Shown here one piece after another: positions 33,692-45,428 of a DNA stretch of 64,000 nucleotides. The stretch is from assembly GCF_004363005.1 (NCBI RefSeq), contig NZ_SNYH01000006.1, positions 124,001 to 188,000 on the forward strand, written 5' to 3'. How positions within the stretch are numbered: the stretch's first letter is position 1; every line of letters begins with the position of its first letter. Source of the DNA: Tenacibaculum caenipelagi (lineage in GTDB: Bacteria; Bacteroidota; Bacteroidia; Flavobacteriales; Flavobacteriaceae). The notes below the pieces were generated by a model, which was not told the DNA's origin, made no database searches, and saw nothing but the letters and a program-made list of their open reading frames with translations. Position numbers and translations under genes: made by a program.

Positions 33692-35158
33692 TTGAAAAAA
33701 CTAAAAGACATATTATATAAGGTAGCGGTAAATGAGGTTTACGGAAATACTGATATTGTTATAAATGCAATTCAGTTTGATAGCAGACAAGTGCAGAATA
33801 ATGATGTTTTTGTGGCTCAAAATGGAGTGACGGTTGATGGGCATCAATATATTGAAAAAGCTATCAATCAAGGAGCAAAAACAGTTGTCTGTGAAGTAAT
33901 GCCTGAAGAGAAAAATGAGCAAGTTACCTATATAAAAGTTGAAGATTCAAATGTTGCTTTAGCTATGTTAGCGGCAAATTATTATAACAACCCGTCAAAA
34001 AGCTTGCAATTAGTAGGGGTTACTGGTACAAACGGTAAAACTACAATTGCAAGCTTGTTGTACCAATTATTTAAAAAAGCAGGGTATAAAGTTGGGTTAT
34101 TGTCAACCGTGAAAATAATGGTTGATGATAAAGAGTATAAAGCTACCCATACAACACCAAATTCTGTTGCCATCAACAAGTACCTATCGATGATGGTGGA
34201 AGAAGGTGTTGATTATTGCTTTATGGAAGTGAGTTCTCATGGAATTCACCAAAAACGTACTGAAGGTTTAGACTTTGCAGGAGGAGTATTTACAAATTTA
34301 TCTCATGATCATTTAGATTATCATGAAACATTTGCAGAATACCGTGATGTAAAAAAGTCATTTTTTGATTCTTTGCCAAAAACGGCATTTGCTTTGGTGA
34401 ATATTGATGATAAAAACGGGCAAGTAATGTTACAAAACACAAAGGCTAATAAACAAACCTATGCCCTTAAAACCATAGGGGATTTTAAAGCAAAAGTGTT
34501 AGAAAAGCGTTTGTCAGGAACTCTATTGACAATTAATGGACTAGAAGTGTGGACAAAACTAATAGGAGAGTTCAATGCCTATAATTTATTGGCTATTTAT
34601 GGCGTTGCAGAATTATTAGGGTTAGAAAGACTAGAAATTTTAAGAATGGTTAGTGAGTTGGAGAGTGTAAGCGGACGTTTTCAATATACAGTTTCAACCG
34701 AAGGGGTTACTGCAATTGTAGATTATGCACACACGCCTGATGCGCTGAAAAATGTATTACAAACTATTAATGATATCCGAACAGGAAACGAGACTGTAAT
34801 TACAGTTATAGGCTGCGGTGGAGATAGAGATGTGGCAAAGCGTCCGAAAATGGCAATGATTGCATCGCAGTTAAGTGATCAGGTAATTTTTACATCAGAT
34901 AATCCTAGAACAGAAGATCCGCAGTCAATTCTTGATCAAATGGAAGTTGGAGTCGCTGCTGAAAATTATAAAAAAACACTATCTATTTTAGATAGAAGAC
35001 AGGCAATAAAAACTGCTTGCAAACTAGCAAAAGTAGGTGATATCATATTGGTTGCTGGAAAAGGACATGAAACCTATCAGGAAATAAATGGTGTACGACA
35101 TCATTTTGATGATTTAGAAGAAGTAACAAACTGTTTTAAACAACTAAAAAACGACTAA
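33692..35158 (+). CDS. murE: UDP-N-acetylmuramoyl-tripeptide synthetase (meso-diaminopimelate adding)
   Basis: ATP-binding GVTGTNGKTT, substrate loop TTPNSVAINKYL and the DNPR motif (residues 403-406), which recognises meso-diaminopimelate rather than lysine. Normal length (488). The start is a TTG that overlaps the ftsI stop, so the two are coupled. Cytoplasmic third step of the murein peptide ligase series. The murF gene that often follows is not here. Confidence 0.96.
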   Translation: MKKLKDILYKVAVNEVYGNTDIVINAIQFDSRQVQNNDVFVAQNGVTVDGHQYIEKAINQGAKTVVCEVMPEEKNEQVTYIKVEDSNVALAMLAANYYNNPSKSLQLVGVTGTNGKTTIASLLYQLFKKAGYKVGLLSTVKIMVDDKEYKATHTTPNSVAINKYLSMMVEEGVDYCFMEVSSHGIHQKRTEGLDFAGGVFTNLSHDHLDYHETFAEYRDVKKSFFDSLPKTAFALVNIDDKNGQVMLQNTKANKQTYALKTIGDFKAKVLEKRLSGTLLTINGLEVWTKLIGEFNAYNLLAIYGVAELLGLERLEILRMVSELESVSGRFQYTVSTEGVTAIVDYAHTPDALKNVLQTINDIRTGNETVITVIGCGGDRDVAKRPKMAMIASQLSDQVIFTSDNPRTEDPQSILDQMEVGVAAENYKKTLSILDRRQAIKTACKLAKVGDIILVAGKGHETYQEINGVRHHFDDLEEVTNCFKQLKND

Positions 35159-35161
35159 CGA

Positions 35162-36388
35162 ATGCTGTATTATTTATTTCAATATTTAGAAAGTGAATTT
35201 AGTTTAACTGGGGCAAGTGTGTTTCAGTTCATCACATTCCGATCTGCTATGGCGTTCATTTTGTCTTTATTGATTTCGACCATTTTTGGTAAAAAAATTA
35301 TTAATTATTTAAGAAGACAACAGGTTGGAGAAACTGTAAGAGATTTAGGTTTAGAAGGGCAGGTTCAAAAAGCAGGAACTCCTACTATGGGAGGAGTAAT
35401 CATAATTCTTGCAACACTAATTCCTGTGCTTTTACTAGCAAAGTTAGAAAACGTATACATTGTAATTTTATTAATTACTACTGTCTGGATGGGGCTTATC
35501 GGTTTTGCTGATGATTATATAAAAGTGTTTAAAAAAGATAAGCAAGGGTTAAAAGGAAGATTTAAGGTTTTAGGGCAAATTGGTCTAGGATTAATAGTAG
35601 GTTCTATGTTGTATTTTCATCAAGATGTTACAATTAAAGAGCAATTACCAGTTTCAGAACAAGTTGTGCAGGTTGATGGGAAAAAGAAAGTGTTTGGAGA
35701 TGCTCATAAATCAACAAAAACTACAGTTCCGTTTTTAAAAGATAATGAGTTAGACTATGCTAAGGCATTGAGTTTTTTAGGAGATGGTTATGAAAAATAC
35801 GGATGGATAGTGTTTATTTTCGTTACGGTATTTATTGTTACGGGAGTTTCTAACGGAGCGAATTTAACGGATGGTATTGATGGTTTAGCGGCAGGGTCTT
35901 CCGCAATTATGGTGATAGCTTTAGCGATTTTTGCATGGGTATCTGGAAACATCATTTTTGCAGATTATTTAGATGTGATGTATATCCCAAAATCAGGAGA
36001 AATGACCGTGTTTATATTGGCTTTTGCGGGAGCTTTAATTGGTTTTTTATGGTATAATACCTATCCAGCACAAGTATTTATGGGGGATACAGGAAGTTTA
36101 ACCATTGGGGGAATCATAGCGGTTATTGCTATTGCTATTCGTAAAGAATTATTGTTACCTGTTTTAGCAGGAATATTTGTGGTAGAAAACTTATCGGTAA
36201 TATTACAGGTATCTTGGTTTAAGTATACAAAGAAGAAATTTGGTGAAGGACGACGAATTTTTAGAATGTCGCCTTTACATCATCATTATCAAAAGTTAGA
36301 TTATCACGAAAGTAAAATTGTTGTCCGTTTTTGGATTATTGGAATCCTATTAGCGGTATTTACAATAGTAACCCTGAAGTTAAGATAA
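35162..36388 (+). CDS. mraY: Phospho-N-acetylmuramoyl-pentapeptide transferase
   Basis: A polytopic membrane enzyme with [13 protein letters not shown], the catalytic aspartates in [35 protein letters not shown], and the His motif [13 protein letters not shown]. It makes lipid I from UDP-MurNAc-pentapeptide and undecaprenyl phosphate. A longer loop between helices (about residues 165-200, with charged Lys/Asp) is common in Bacteroidetes forms. The stop is adjacent to the murD start. Confidence 0.96.
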   Translation: MLYYLFQYLESEFSLTGASVFQFITFRSAMAFILSLLISTIFGKKIINYLRRQQVGETVRDLGLEGQVQKAGTPTMGGVIIILATLIPVLLLAKLENVYIVILLITTVWMGLIGFADDYIKVFKKDKQGLKGRFKVLGQIGLGLIVGSMLYFHQDVTIKEQLPVSEQVVQVDGKKKVFGDAHKSTKTTVPFLKDNELDYAKALSFLGDGYEKYGWIVFIFVTVFIVTGVSNGANLTDGIDGLAAGSSAIMVIALAIFAWVSGNIIFADYLDVMYIPKSGEMTVFILAFAGALIGFLWYNTYPAQVFMGDTGSLTIGGIIAVIAIAIRKELLLPVLAGIFVVENLSVILQVSWFKYTKKKFGEGRRIFRMSPLHHHYQKLDYHESKIVVRFWIIGILLAVFTIVTLKLR

Positions 36389-37723
36389 ATGAAAAGATTA
36401 GTTGTGCTTGGAGGAGGAGAAAGTGGTGTAGGAACAGCACTTTTAGGAAAGCAAAAAGGATATGAAGTTTTTGTTTCGGATAAAGGAAGTATAGCAGAAC
36501 GATATAAAAAAGTTCTTTTACATAATTCAATCGATTTTGAAGAAAATCAGCATACTGAAAGTAAAATTCTAAATGCTGATGTGGTGATGAAAAGCCCTGG
36601 TATTCCTGATAAAGTAGCACTTGTACAAAAGCTACACTCTGAAGGAGTAAAAGTGATTTCAGAAATTGAATTCGCATCGCAGTTTACAGATGCAACGATT
36701 GTAGGAATTACAGGTTCAAATGGAAAAACGACCACTACAATGTTAATTCACTATGTGTTGAAGAAAGCAGGGTTGAATGTAGGAGTAGGAGGAAATATTG
36801 GTGACAGTTTTGCTGAGCAAGTTGCTGATGGAAATTATGACGAATATGTGTTAGAATTGAGTAGTTTTCAGTTAGACGGAGTCGAAAAGTTCAGAGTCCA
36901 TATAGCAGTAATTACTAATATAACACCCGATCATTTAGATCGATATGAATATGATTTTGATAACTATATAAACTCAAAATTCAGAATTACAAAAAATCAA
37001 ACAAAAGATGATTTTTTAATATATGATGCCGATGATGAAGCAGTTCAATATTGGTTAAAAAATAACAAAACAGAAGCTACACTTGTACCATTTTCTATAG
37101 AAAAGGAATTAGAGTACGGAGCTTTTTTAAGACAAGACACGATAATAATGAAATTAAATACAGAAGAAAAATTAATGAAGGTTTCTGAATTAAAATTACA
37201 AGGAAAGCATAATACTAAAAATGTAATGGCAGCATCAATGGCTGCTAGATTGCTTAAAGTAAGAAAAAATACAATAGCAGAGAGCTTGTCTGATTTTGAG
37301 GGTGTTGAGCACCGTTTAGAAAAGGTGCAAAAAATAAATGGAATTGAATTCGTTAACGATAGTAAAGCAACCAACGTTAATGCGGCGTTTTATGCATTAG
37401 AATGTATGGATAATCCAACAGTTTGGATTGTTGGAGGAGTTGATAAAGGAAACGATTATGCCGATTTATTACCTTTAGTAAGAGAAAAAGTAAAAGCAAT
37501 AGTATGCTTAGGGTTAGACAACCAAAAAATCATTGATACTTTTGCTAACGTGGTCGATGTTTTGGTGGAAACTGCAGGAGCAGAAGAAGCAGTAAAGGTG
37601 GCATATAAAGTAGCTCAGAAAGGAGATACAGTATTGTTGTCTCCTGCATGTGCTAGTTTTGATTTGTTTGAAAGTTACGAAGATAGAGGAAGGAAATTTA
37701 AGGAAGCCGTAAGAAATTTATAA
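36389..37723 (+). CDS. murD: UDP-N-acetylmuramoylalanine-D-glutamate ligase
   Basis: An N-terminal Rossmann-like UDP-binding start (LVVLGGGESGVGTALLG), ATP-binding GITGSNGKTTTTML and the C-terminal ligase block (NDSKATNVNAAFYALE, then LLSPACASFDLFESYEDRG). Normal length. Adds D-Glu to UDP-MurNAc-L-Ala. It immediately follows mraY. Confidence 0.97.
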   Translation: MKRLVVLGGGESGVGTALLGKQKGYEVFVSDKGSIAERYKKVLLHNSIDFEENQHTESKILNADVVMKSPGIPDKVALVQKLHSEGVKVISEIEFASQFTDATIVGITGSNGKTTTTMLIHYVLKKAGLNVGVGGNIGDSFAEQVADGNYDEYVLELSSFQLDGVEKFRVHIAVITNITPDHLDRYEYDFDNYINSKFRITKNQTKDDFLIYDADDEAVQYWLKNNKTEATLVPFSIEKELEYGAFLRQDTIIMKLNTEEKLMKVSELKLQGKHNTKNVMAASMAARLLKVRKNTIAESLSDFEGVEHRLEKVQKINGIEFVNDSKATNVNAAFYALECMDNPTVWIVGGVDKGNDYADLLPLVREKVKAIVCLGLDNQKIIDTFANVVDVLVETAGAEEAVKVAYKVAQKGDTVLLSPACASFDLFESYEDRGRKFKEAVRNL

Positions 37724-37739
37724 TACACAATATAGATTG

Positions 37740-38930
37740 ATGAAACACATCTTTCGACATATTAAAGGAGATAGAGCTATTTGGGCTATAGTAACGGTAT
37801 TGGCTATATTTTCGTTTATGCCAATATATAGTGCAAGTACTAACTTGGTATATGTAGTAGGTAATGGTTCTACTTTGGGGCACTTGGTAAAGCATATTGT
37901 ATTATTAATTACAGGATTTGCTGTTATTTATGGGGTACATAAAATCCCTTATAGATACTTTAGTGGAGGCTCAGTTTTGATGTTGCCAGTTGTTGTTTTA
38001 CTATTGATTTTTACCTTAGCTCAAGGAACAACTATAGGAGGGGCTAATGCTAGTAGATGGATTCGAATTCCATTTGTAGGTATTGGTTTTCAAACTTCTA
38101 CATTAGCTGGTTTAGTATTGATGGTATATGTGGCAAGATACTTAGCTAAACACAAAGAAAAAATCATTTCTTTTAAAGAGAGTTTGTTACAATTGTGGCT
38201 GCCAGTAGGTTTGGTATTAATATTAATTCTTCCTGCTAACTTTTCAACCACAGCAATAGTGTTTTTTATGATTTTATTGGTGTCTTTTATAGGGGGGTAT
38301 CCATTGAAATATATAGGATATATATTGAGTATAGGACTTGTTTCATTCTTGTTTTTTATTCTGGTAGCAAAAGCATTTCCTGATGCGATGCCTAACCGTG
38401 TAAATACATGGAAGAGTAGAATTGAAAGTTTTTCTCAACCAGATGGTGAAGAAGATTATCAGGTGGAAAAAGCTAAAATAGCGATAGCGACTGGAGGAGT
38501 AATCGGTAAGGGGCCAGGTAAGAGCGTGCAGAAAAACTTTTTACCACAATCTTCATCCGATTTTATTTATGCAATTATTGTTGAAGAATATGGTTTTGCA
38601 GGAGCTGTAGTGGTAATTTTCATCTACTTTTTATTACTCTTTAGAATTTTAATAACAGCGAAAAAGGCTACGACTATATTTGCTACCTTGTTGGTTGTAG
38701 GTGTGGGAATTCCTATTGTCTTTCAGGCAATGATTAATATGGCAGTAGCAGTGAATATTTTACCAGTAACAGGACAAACACTTCCCTTAATTAGTAGTGG
38801 TGGTACCTCTATCTGGATGACATGTTTTGCGTTAGGAATGATTTTAAGTGTAAGTGCTTCTAAGAACGAAACTGAAGAAACAATTTTAGATGATAACCCT
38901 TTAGATATTTTACATGAAACAATCGATTAA
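37740..38930 (+). CDS. ftsW: Septal peptidoglycan glycosyltransferase FtsW
   Basis: A SEDS-family polytopic protein with about ten helices. The diagnostic phrases are [19 protein letters not shown] and the C-terminal [15 protein letters not shown]. It polymerises lipid II with FtsI. An in-frame TTG directly precedes the ATG at 37740; I prefer the ATG. The last 17 bases overlap murG. Confidence 0.95.
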   Translation: MKHIFRHIKGDRAIWAIVTVLAIFSFMPIYSASTNLVYVVGNGSTLGHLVKHIVLLITGFAVIYGVHKIPYRYFSGGSVLMLPVVVLLLIFTLAQGTTIGGANASRWIRIPFVGIGFQTSTLAGLVLMVYVARYLAKHKEKIISFKESLLQLWLPVGLVLILILPANFSTTAIVFFMILLVSFIGGYPLKYIGYILSIGLVSFLFFILVAKAFPDAMPNRVNTWKSRIESFSQPDGEEDYQVEKAKIAIATGGVIGKGPGKSVQKNFLPQSSSDFIYAIIVEEYGFAGAVVVIFIYFLLLFRILITAKKATTIFATLLVVGVGIPIVFQAMINMAVAVNILPVTGQTLPLISSGGTSIWMTCFALGMILSVSASKNETEETILDDNPLDILHETID

Positions 38931-40005
38931 TATCATTATAAGTGGTGGAGGTACAGGCGGGCATATATATCCAGCTATAGCAATTGCTAATGAAATTAAG
39001 CTTCGTTACCCAGAAGCAAATATTTTGTTTGTAGGAGCAAAAGATAAAATGGAAATGGAGAAAGTTCCGCAAGCGGGATACCAAATTGAAGGGCTATGGA
39101 TTTCTGGTATTCAAAGAAAATTAACACTGAAAAACTTAATGTTTCCATTCAAACTGTTGAGTAGTTTATGGAAAGCGCACCGAATTATACGAAAATTTAA
39201 GCCAGATGTGGCCATAGGAACAGGAGGTTTTGCTAGCGGACCAACTTTAATGGTTGCTAATAAAAAAGGAATTCCGACCTTAATTCAAGAACAAAATTCA
39301 TATCCAGGAATTACCAATAAGCTATTAGGGAAAAAGACCCAGAAAATTTGTGTGGCATACGACAATTTAGAACGTTTTTTTCCAGAAGATAAAATTATAA
39401 AAACAGGAAATCCTGTTCGACAAGATTTATTATTTATTCATACCAAGATTGAAGAAGGAAAAGAATTTTTTGAACTTGATGCTTCTAAAAAGACGATTTT
39501 AGTGCTAGGAGGAAGTTTAGGAGCTCGTAAGATAAATCAGTTAGTAGAAGCAAATTTAGAGTTCTTTAAAAAGCAAAATGTGCAACTTATTTGGCAGTGT
39601 GGTAAGTTGTATTTTGAGGAATATAAAAAGTATGATGAGTTAGAAAATGTGCAAGTACATCAGTTCTTAAACCGAATGGATTTAGCATATGCAGCAGCTG
39701 ATTTTATCGTGTCAAGAGCAGGGGCGAGTTCGGTGTCAGAATTGTGTATTGTAGGGAAGCCTACCATTTTTATACCGTCTCCAAATGTGGCAGAGGATCA
39801 TCAAACAAAAAACGCCAAATCAATTGCTGATAAGCATGGAGCAATCGTTGTCAAAGAAAACGAGATAGAAACATTTCCAGTAGTTTTAGAAACTCTACTA
39901 AAAGATAAAGGAAAACAAGAAAGTTTAAGTGAAAATATTAACGAATTGGCGTTGCCAAATGCAACTAGTAATATCGTTAATGAAATAGAAAAATTAATCA
40001 GTTAG
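38914..40005 (+). CDS. murG: UDP-GlcNAc: undecaprenyl-pyrophosphoryl-MurNAc-pentapeptide transferase
   Basis: Glycine-rich start [19 protein letters not shown], then [28 protein letters not shown] and the UDP-GlcNAc site [19 protein letters not shown]. It forms lipid II at the inner membrane surface. Starts inside ftsW and its last base is the first of the murC start codon. Confidence 0.97.
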   Translation: MKQSINIIISGGGTGGHIYPAIAIANEIKLRYPEANILFVGAKDKMEMEKVPQAGYQIEGLWISGIQRKLTLKNLMFPFKLLSSLWKAHRIIRKFKPDVAIGTGGFASGPTLMVANKKGIPTLIQEQNSYPGITNKLLGKKTQKICVAYDNLERFFPEDKIIKTGNPVRQDLLFIHTKIEEGKEFFELDASKKTILVLGGSLGARKINQLVEANLEFFKKQNVQLIWQCGKLYFEEYKKYDELENVQVHQFLNRMDLAYAAADFIVSRAGASSVSELCIVGKPTIFIPSPNVAEDHQTKNAKSIADKHGAIVVKENEIETFPVVLETLLKDKGKQESLSENINELALPNATSNIVNEIEKLIS

Positions 40006-41351
40006 TGAATTTAAAAACGATACATAACGTTTATTTTATAGGTATTGGAGGAATAGGTATGAGTGCGATAGCTCGTTATTTTTCTGTGAATGGAAAGGTA
40101 GTTGCTGGTTACGACAAAACTCCATCGCCTATCACTAAAAGCTTAGAAGAAATAGGAATTGGTGTTCATTTTGAAGATGCTGTAAAAAACATTCCAATTT
40201 CTTTTTTAGAAAAGCAAAACACACTAGTGGTATATACTCCGGCAGTTCCAAAAAACCATCAAGAGTTAAATTACTTTATAGATAACGGATATACAGTTTT
40301 GAAAAGAGCAGAGGTGTTAGGTGAAATTACCAAAAATACTTTTTGTTTAGCTGTTGCGGGAACACATGGTAAAACTACCACGTCATCAATTTTAGGTCAT
40401 ATAATGCAGCCTGAAAAAGCTACGTCATTTTTGGGAGGAATTGCTGAAAATTATAACTCAAATTTAATTTTAGGAGAGGACAAAACTTCGGTTGTTGAAG
40501 CGGATGAATTCGATCGCTCGTTTTTAAAACTATCGCCAAACATTGCTTGTGTAACTTCTATGGATGCTGATCATTTAGATATCTATGGAGAGAATGAGCA
40601 ATTGCAACAGTCGTTTGTAGAATTCGCCAATAAAGTTTCTGATACCTTAATTGTAGCAAAAGGATTGCCGTTAAAAGGATTGACCTATGCTGTAAATGAA
40701 GATGCAGATTACAAAGCCTTTAATGTTAAGATTGAAGCAGGAAAATATGTTTTTGATGTGCAAACACCAACATCAATAATTGAAAATATTGAATTTCATT
40801 TACCAGGAAATCACAATATGATGAATGCTTTAGCTGCTTTGGCTATGGCAGATGTGTATGGAGTTTCGTTAGAAAGTATAAAAGAACAATTAAAAACTTT
40901 TAGAGGAGTACAAAGAAGGTTTTCGTATAAAATTAAAACAGATGATGTCGTTTTAATTGATGATTATGCACATCATCCAACCGAAATAAAAGCGGTAGCG
41001 CAATCGGTTCGAGAAATGTATCCAAAAGAACAAGTTTTGGCAGTATTTCAACCACACTTATTTAGTAGAACTAGAGATTTTGTTGATGATTTTGCAATAG
41101 CGTTATCTATGTTTGATGAAGTATTGTTATTGGATATTTATCCAGCAAGAGAATTACCGATTGAAGGGGTTACTTCGGGTTGGCTTTTGGATAAAATGAC
41201 TCTAGAAAATAAAAAACTAATTTCGAAAGAAAAATTAAGTGATGAAGTACTAAAATCCGAGTCAAAAGTTGTAGTGATGTTAGGTGCTGGTGATATTGGT
41301 TTGTTAGTTGATGAAGTAAAAAATAAAATTAAAGAAAAACACAAAATCTAG
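40005..41351 (+). CDS. murC: UDP-N-acetylmuramate-L-alanine ligase
   Basis: The start IGGIGMSAIARYF, ATP loop AGTHGKTTTSSIL and the motif DDYAHHPTEIKAV identify MurC. It starts with GTG overlapping the murG stop (TAGTG). First amino-acid addition to UDP-MurNAc. Normal length. One base separates it from ftsQ. Confidence 0.97.
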   Translation: MNLKTIHNVYFIGIGGIGMSAIARYFSVNGKVVAGYDKTPSPITKSLEEIGIGVHFEDAVKNIPISFLEKQNTLVVYTPAVPKNHQELNYFIDNGYTVLKRAEVLGEITKNTFCLAVAGTHGKTTTSSILGHIMQPEKATSFLGGIAENYNSNLILGEDKTSVVEADEFDRSFLKLSPNIACVTSMDADHLDIYGENEQLQQSFVEFANKVSDTLIVAKGLPLKGLTYAVNEDADYKAFNVKIEAGKYVFDVQTPTSIIENIEFHLPGNHNMMNALAALAMADVYGVSLESIKEQLKTFRGVQRRFSYKIKTDDVVLIDDYAHHPTEIKAVAQSVREMYPKEQVLAVFQPHLFSRTRDFVDDFAIALSMFDEVLLLDIYPARELPIEGVTSGWLLDKMTLENKKLISKEKLSDEVLKSESKVVVMLGAGDIGLLVDEVKNKIKEKHKI

Positions 41352-41352
41352 T

Positions 41353-42093
41353 ATGAAAAAAGTAGTGACATATCTTTCTTTTTTCGTGTTGTTGATGTTT
41401 TTAGCGTTTTTGTATGGGTTTACAACTAATAGAAATGGTGTAAAGAAAGTAAAAAACACGGTAGTTGAGTTTGAAGCTGGAGATAATAACTTTTTGACAC
41501 ACAGTATGGTTGATAAAATGTTAATACAAAATAATGAATTTGTTAAAAACCAACCGAAAAGATTGGTAGATTTACACTTTCTAGAGGCTAGTGTTTCGGC
41601 GAATCCGTATGTTGAAAAAACAGCTGTGTTTTTAACTGTAGATGGGGTGTTAAAAACAGTGATAAAACAGCGTACGCCGATAGCTCGAATTGTTGATAAA
41701 GATAAATCTTTTTATGTTGATAAGTATGGAATAAAAATTCCTTTATCAATAAATTTTTCAGCAAGAGTACCGTTAGTTTCAGGAGTTAAGGGGTCTAAAG
41801 AAATCAAAGAATTAACAACGTTAATAAAGGTTATAAATAGTAATAGTTTCTTTGCTAAAGAAATCATTGCTATTCAAAAAGACGTCCAAAACGAATACAC
41901 TTTTACAGTTCGTAGTGGTGATTATAAAATAATTTTTGGTGAGTTGACAAATGCGTCAGAAAAGTTTAAAAAAATAATAGCATTTTATAACAAAGCATTT
42001 AAAGACAAAACCATAAATGATTACAAAACGATAAATGTAAAATACCACAACCAAGTTGTGTGCACAAAAAAAAATCAAGATGGAAAACAATAA
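41353..42093 (+). CDS. ftsQ: Cell division protein FtsQ
   Basis: One N-terminal membrane helix (FFVLLMFLAFLYGFTT), then a short POTRA-like region and a beta domain (FYVDKYGIKIPLSINFSARVP). The family is divergent; the location between murC and ftsA and the bitopic layout support it. It forms the FtsQBL complex. The last 14 bases overlap ftsA. FtsB is not in the cluster. Confidence 0.88.
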   Translation: MKKVVTYLSFFVLLMFLAFLYGFTTNRNGVKKVKNTVVEFEAGDNNFLTHSMVDKMLIQNNEFVKNQPKRLVDLHFLEASVSANPYVEKTAVFLTVDGVLKTVIKQRTPIARIVDKDKSFYVDKYGIKIPLSINFSARVPLVSGVKGSKEIKELTTLIKVINSNSFFAKEIIAIQKDVQNEYTFTVRSGDYKIIFGELTNASEKFKKIIAFYNKAFKDKTINDYKTINVKYHNQVVCTKKNQDGKQ

Positions 42094-43417
42094 AATAGCT
42101 GTTGGTTTAGATATTGGTACAACCAAGATTGTTGCCATGATTGGTCGAAAAAACGAATACGGTAAACTAGAAGTTTTAGGTATTGGTAAAGCAAAAAGTT
42201 TAGGTGTAAAACGAGGTGTGGTTAATAATATTACGCAAACCATTCAATCTATTCAACAAGCTGTTGAAGAAGCTCAAAGTGTTTCAGGACAGCAAATAGG
42301 TGACGTGGTAGTAGGCATTGCAGGACAACATATACGCAGCTTGCATCATAGTGATTATATAACCAGAGAGAAGTCTGAAGAAGTTATTAATGCTAATGAT
42401 ATTGAAAATTTAGTAAGTCAAGTACACAAATTGGTAATGCTACCTGGAGAAGAAATAATTCATGTATTACCACAAGAATTTAAAGTTGACAGTCAACCTG
42501 ATATTAAAGAGCCTATAGGAATGTATGGAGGTCGATTAGAAGCCAACTTTCATGTAGTTGTAGGACAGGTGTCTTCTATTAGAAATATTGGAAGATGTAT
42601 AAAAAGTGCAGGTTTAAGTTTATCTGATATTACTTTAGAACCTTTGGCATCAGCATCAGCAGTATTAAGTCAGGAAGAAAAGGAAGCTGGAGTAGCTTTG
42701 ATTGATATAGGTGGTGGTACAACAGATTTGGCCATTTTTAAAGATGGTATTATTCGTCATACGGCAGTAATCCCTTTTGGAGGAAATGTGATAACAGAAG
42801 ATATCAAGGAAGGGTGTTCAATCATTGAAAAACAAGCCGAATTATTAAAAATTAAGTTTGGTTCTGCATGGCCAGGAGAAAATAAAGATACCGAAATAGT
42901 TTCTATTCCTGGATTAAGAGGTAGAGAGCCAAAAGAAATTACTCTTAAAAACTTGTCAAAAATAATACATGCTAGGGTTCAAGAAATTATTGAGCACGTG
43001 TATTTAGAAATCAAAAATTACGGACACGAAACTCAGAAAGGAAAATTAATTGCAGGTATAGTATTAACAGGTGGTGGAGCTCAACTAAAACATTTACGTC
43101 AGTTAGTAGAATATATTACAGGAATGGACGTTCGTATTGGATATCCAAATGAGCACCTTGCAGGAGATTCAGATGAAGCACTATCAAGTCCTGCTTTTGC
43201 AACTGCTGTAGGATTGTTAATGGAAGGTTTGCAAAAACAAGGACAAACAGATGATATTTGTATTGAAGAAGAAAAACCAGTAGTTAATACTACTGTTGAA
43301 GAAGAAGAGATTTTTGAAGAAATCCCAGAAGAAAAGGAACAACAAGCGAAAAAATCTAAATCAATCTTTGATAAGTTTACAGAACGATTCAAAGAATTTT
43401 TAGATAACGCAGAGTAA
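42080..43417 (+). CDS. ftsA: Cell division protein FtsA
   Basis: Actin-like ATPase: phosphate 1 AVGLDIGTTKIVAMIG, phosphate 2 GVALIDIGGGTTDLAIF and adenosine motif GIVLTGGGAQLKHL. The C-terminus ends in a charged linker and an amphipathic segment (KFTERFKEFLDN), the membrane-targeting helix. The frame extends to 42056, but the ATG at 42080 (MENNKIAVGLD) gives the normal N-terminus. It tethers FtsZ to the membrane. Confidence 0.96.
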   Translation: MENNKIAVGLDIGTTKIVAMIGRKNEYGKLEVLGIGKAKSLGVKRGVVNNITQTIQSIQQAVEEAQSVSGQQIGDVVVGIAGQHIRSLHHSDYITREKSEEVINANDIENLVSQVHKLVMLPGEEIIHVLPQEFKVDSQPDIKEPIGMYGGRLEANFHVVVGQVSSIRNIGRCIKSAGLSLSDITLEPLASASAVLSQEEKEAGVALIDIGGGTTDLAIFKDGIIRHTAVIPFGGNVITEDIKEGCSIIEKQAELLKIKFGSAWPGENKDTEIVSIPGLRGREPKEITLKNLSKIIHARVQEIIEHVYLEIKNYGHETQKGKLIAGIVLTGGGAQLKHLRQLVEYITGMDVRIGYPNEHLAGDSDEALSSPAFATAVGLLMEGLQKQGQTDDICIEEEKPVVNTTVEEEEIFEEIPEEKEQQAKKSKSIFDKFTERFKEFLDNAE

Positions 43418-43498
43418 TTATATATAAAACTACTCCGAATTAATCCCCTAAGAAGGAGTGTAAAATTGAATAAGAATTAATAAAAAAGAAAAGTTATT

Positions 43499-45358
43499 AT
43501 GAGCGCAGAATTTGATAACATTTCATTCGACATGCCAAAAACACAATCGAATGCCATTAAAGTAATTGGTGTTGGTGGGGGAGGAAGCAACGCAGTAAAC
43601 CACATGTATAGTAAACAAATTCACGGAGTAGATTTCGTAATTTGTAACACGGATGCACAAGCATTAGAAAATAGCCCGATTCCTAATAAAGTTCAATTAG
43701 GAGCACACTTAACATCCGGGTTAGGAGCAGGTGCAAATCCTGAAGTAGGAGCTCAAGCAGCGGCCGAAAGTATTCAAGAAATTCAACAAATGTTGAGTAC
43801 ACATACCAAAATGGTGTTTATCACTGCGGGTATGGGAGGTGGTACCGGTACAGGTGCTGCTCCAATCATTGCAAAAATTGCAAAAGATATGGATATTTTA
43901 ACGGTAGGTATCGTTACAATGCCATTTCAGTTTGAAGGAAGAATGCGCTCAAAACAAGCTCAAAAAGGAATTGATGAGTTACGTAAAAATGTAGACTCAT
44001 TAATCGTAATCAATAATAATAAACTGCGCGAAGTTTATGGTAACTTAGGGTTTAAAGCAGGATTTTCTAAAGCTGATGAAGTATTAGCTACTGCAGCTAA
44101 AGGTATAGCAGAAGTAATAACACATCACTACAAGCAAAATATAGATTTACACGATGCTAAAACGGTTTTATCTAATAGTGGAACTGCAATTATGGGTTCA
44201 GCGAAAGAAACTGGAGCAAATCGTGCTAAGAATGCTATTGTTAAAGCATTAGATTCTCCGTTGCTAAATGATAATAAGATTACAGGAGCTAAAAATGTAT
44301 TGTTATTAATTGTTTCAGGGGGCAATGAGGTTACCTTAGATGAGATTGGAGAAATTAATGATTATATTCAAGATGAAGCAGGGTATGATGCCAATATTAT
44401 TATGGGTATTGGTGAAGATGAAGCATTAGAAGATGGAATTGCTGTAACAGTAGTGGCTACAGGTTTTGCGGCAGATCAACAAGGTAACATAACAAATACA
44501 GAGGTAAAAAAAATTGTTCATACCTTAGAAGATGAACAAAAGGCAACATATAATTTTGGAGATCAAAAAATACAAGCGTCACCAAGTATAAATGAACCTT
44601 TATCATCGCAACCTAAAGATAAAATTGTTCATGTTTTAGAAGAAGAAGTAGTTGAAAAAAAAATAAATTTAATTCCTACAACTGAAGCTATAAAAAACAT
44701 AAATGTTGTGTATGATGAAATTGCTATTGAGACTATTTCAGAAGACGATTTTATTATAACCAATATAACTGAACCTAAAGTAGAAGAAGAAATAAAACAA
44801 CAGTCTACTCAACAAGATTTGTTGTTTGATTTACCATTAAATTCTTACGAAGAAATTAAACCCTCTTCTCATTTAGTAGAAACTACTAATGAGATTAAAA
44901 ATATAGAGGTAAGCGCACAAGAGATTAAATTTCATAAAGTTGAAAAGCGTTACATATTAGACGATTTTAATGTACAGCCTACTATAGGTAAAAGCTCTAC
45001 ACCAACAATAAAAGAAGAAGTAGAAGAAGAGTTGCGTTTTGAGGTAAAATCTAAAACAAAAGAAGAGATTAACAATATTGAAACATCGAGTGAAGAAGTT
45101 TCTCCTTTGAGTTTAACAATTTCTGAATTGCAACAAAGAGCGCAAGAAAGAAGAGATAAAATGAAAGGGTTTAACTATAAATTCAACGATCAAGTAAGTA
45201 AAAATATCGATGATATTGAGCGTCAACCTGCCTATAAAAGGTTAGGAGTTGATATTGAATTAGGTTCAGATATTAGTAAGTCAGATACGGCATTAAATAC
45301 AGATAACAACGATTTATTACGTTCAAATAACTCGTTTTTACACGATAATGTAGATTAA
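43499..45358 (+). CDS. ftsZ: Cell division protein FtsZ, long form
   Basis: Tubulin-type GTPase with [13 protein letters not shown] and the signature [14 protein letters not shown]. The core ends near residue 330; about 290 further residues form an acidic, Glu/Lys-rich, low-complexity linker, longer than the E. coli one (FtsZ there is 383 residues). A basic block near residue 545 ([19 protein letters not shown]) and the extreme C-terminus probably bind FtsA. The 81-base gap after ftsA holds an ACTCC/GGAGT inverted repeat. Last gene of the dcw cluster. Confidence 0.97.
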   Translation: MSAEFDNISFDMPKTQSNAIKVIGVGGGGSNAVNHMYSKQIHGVDFVICNTDAQALENSPIPNKVQLGAHLTSGLGAGANPEVGAQAAAESIQEIQQMLSTHTKMVFITAGMGGGTGTGAAPIIAKIAKDMDILTVGIVTMPFQFEGRMRSKQAQKGIDELRKNVDSLIVINNNKLREVYGNLGFKAGFSKADEVLATAAKGIAEVITHHYKQNIDLHDAKTVLSNSGTAIMGSAKETGANRAKNAIVKALDSPLLNDNKITGAKNVLLLIVSGGNEVTLDEIGEINDYIQDEAGYDANIIMGIGEDEALEDGIAVTVVATGFAADQQGNITNTEVKKIVHTLEDEQKATYNFGDQKIQASPSINEPLSSQPKDKIVHVLEEEVVEKKINLIPTTEAIKNINVVYDEIAIETISEDDFIITNITEPKVEEEIKQQSTQQDLLFDLPLNSYEEIKPSSHLVETTNEIKNIEVSAQEIKFHKVEKRYILDDFNVQPTIGKSSTPTIKEEVEEELRFEVKSKTKEEINNIETSSEEVSPLSLTISELQQRAQERRDKMKGFNYKFNDQVSKNIDDIERQPAYKRLGVDIELGSDISKSDTALNTDNNDLLRSNNSFLHDNVD

Positions 45359-45380
45359 TAAAAGAATAACACTTATTTTT

Positions 45381-45412
45381 AAAATCCCGATAACTCGGGA
45401 TTTTTTTTTAAT
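45381..45412 (+). terminator. Terminator of the dcw operon
   Basis: AATCCCGA (45383-45390), loop TAAC and TCGGGATT form a stable hairpin followed by nine T residues, 25 bases after ftsZ. It closes the 15.4-kb division and cell wall transcription unit. Confidence 0.85.
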
Positions 45413-45428
45413 ATAAAAAACGATAACT

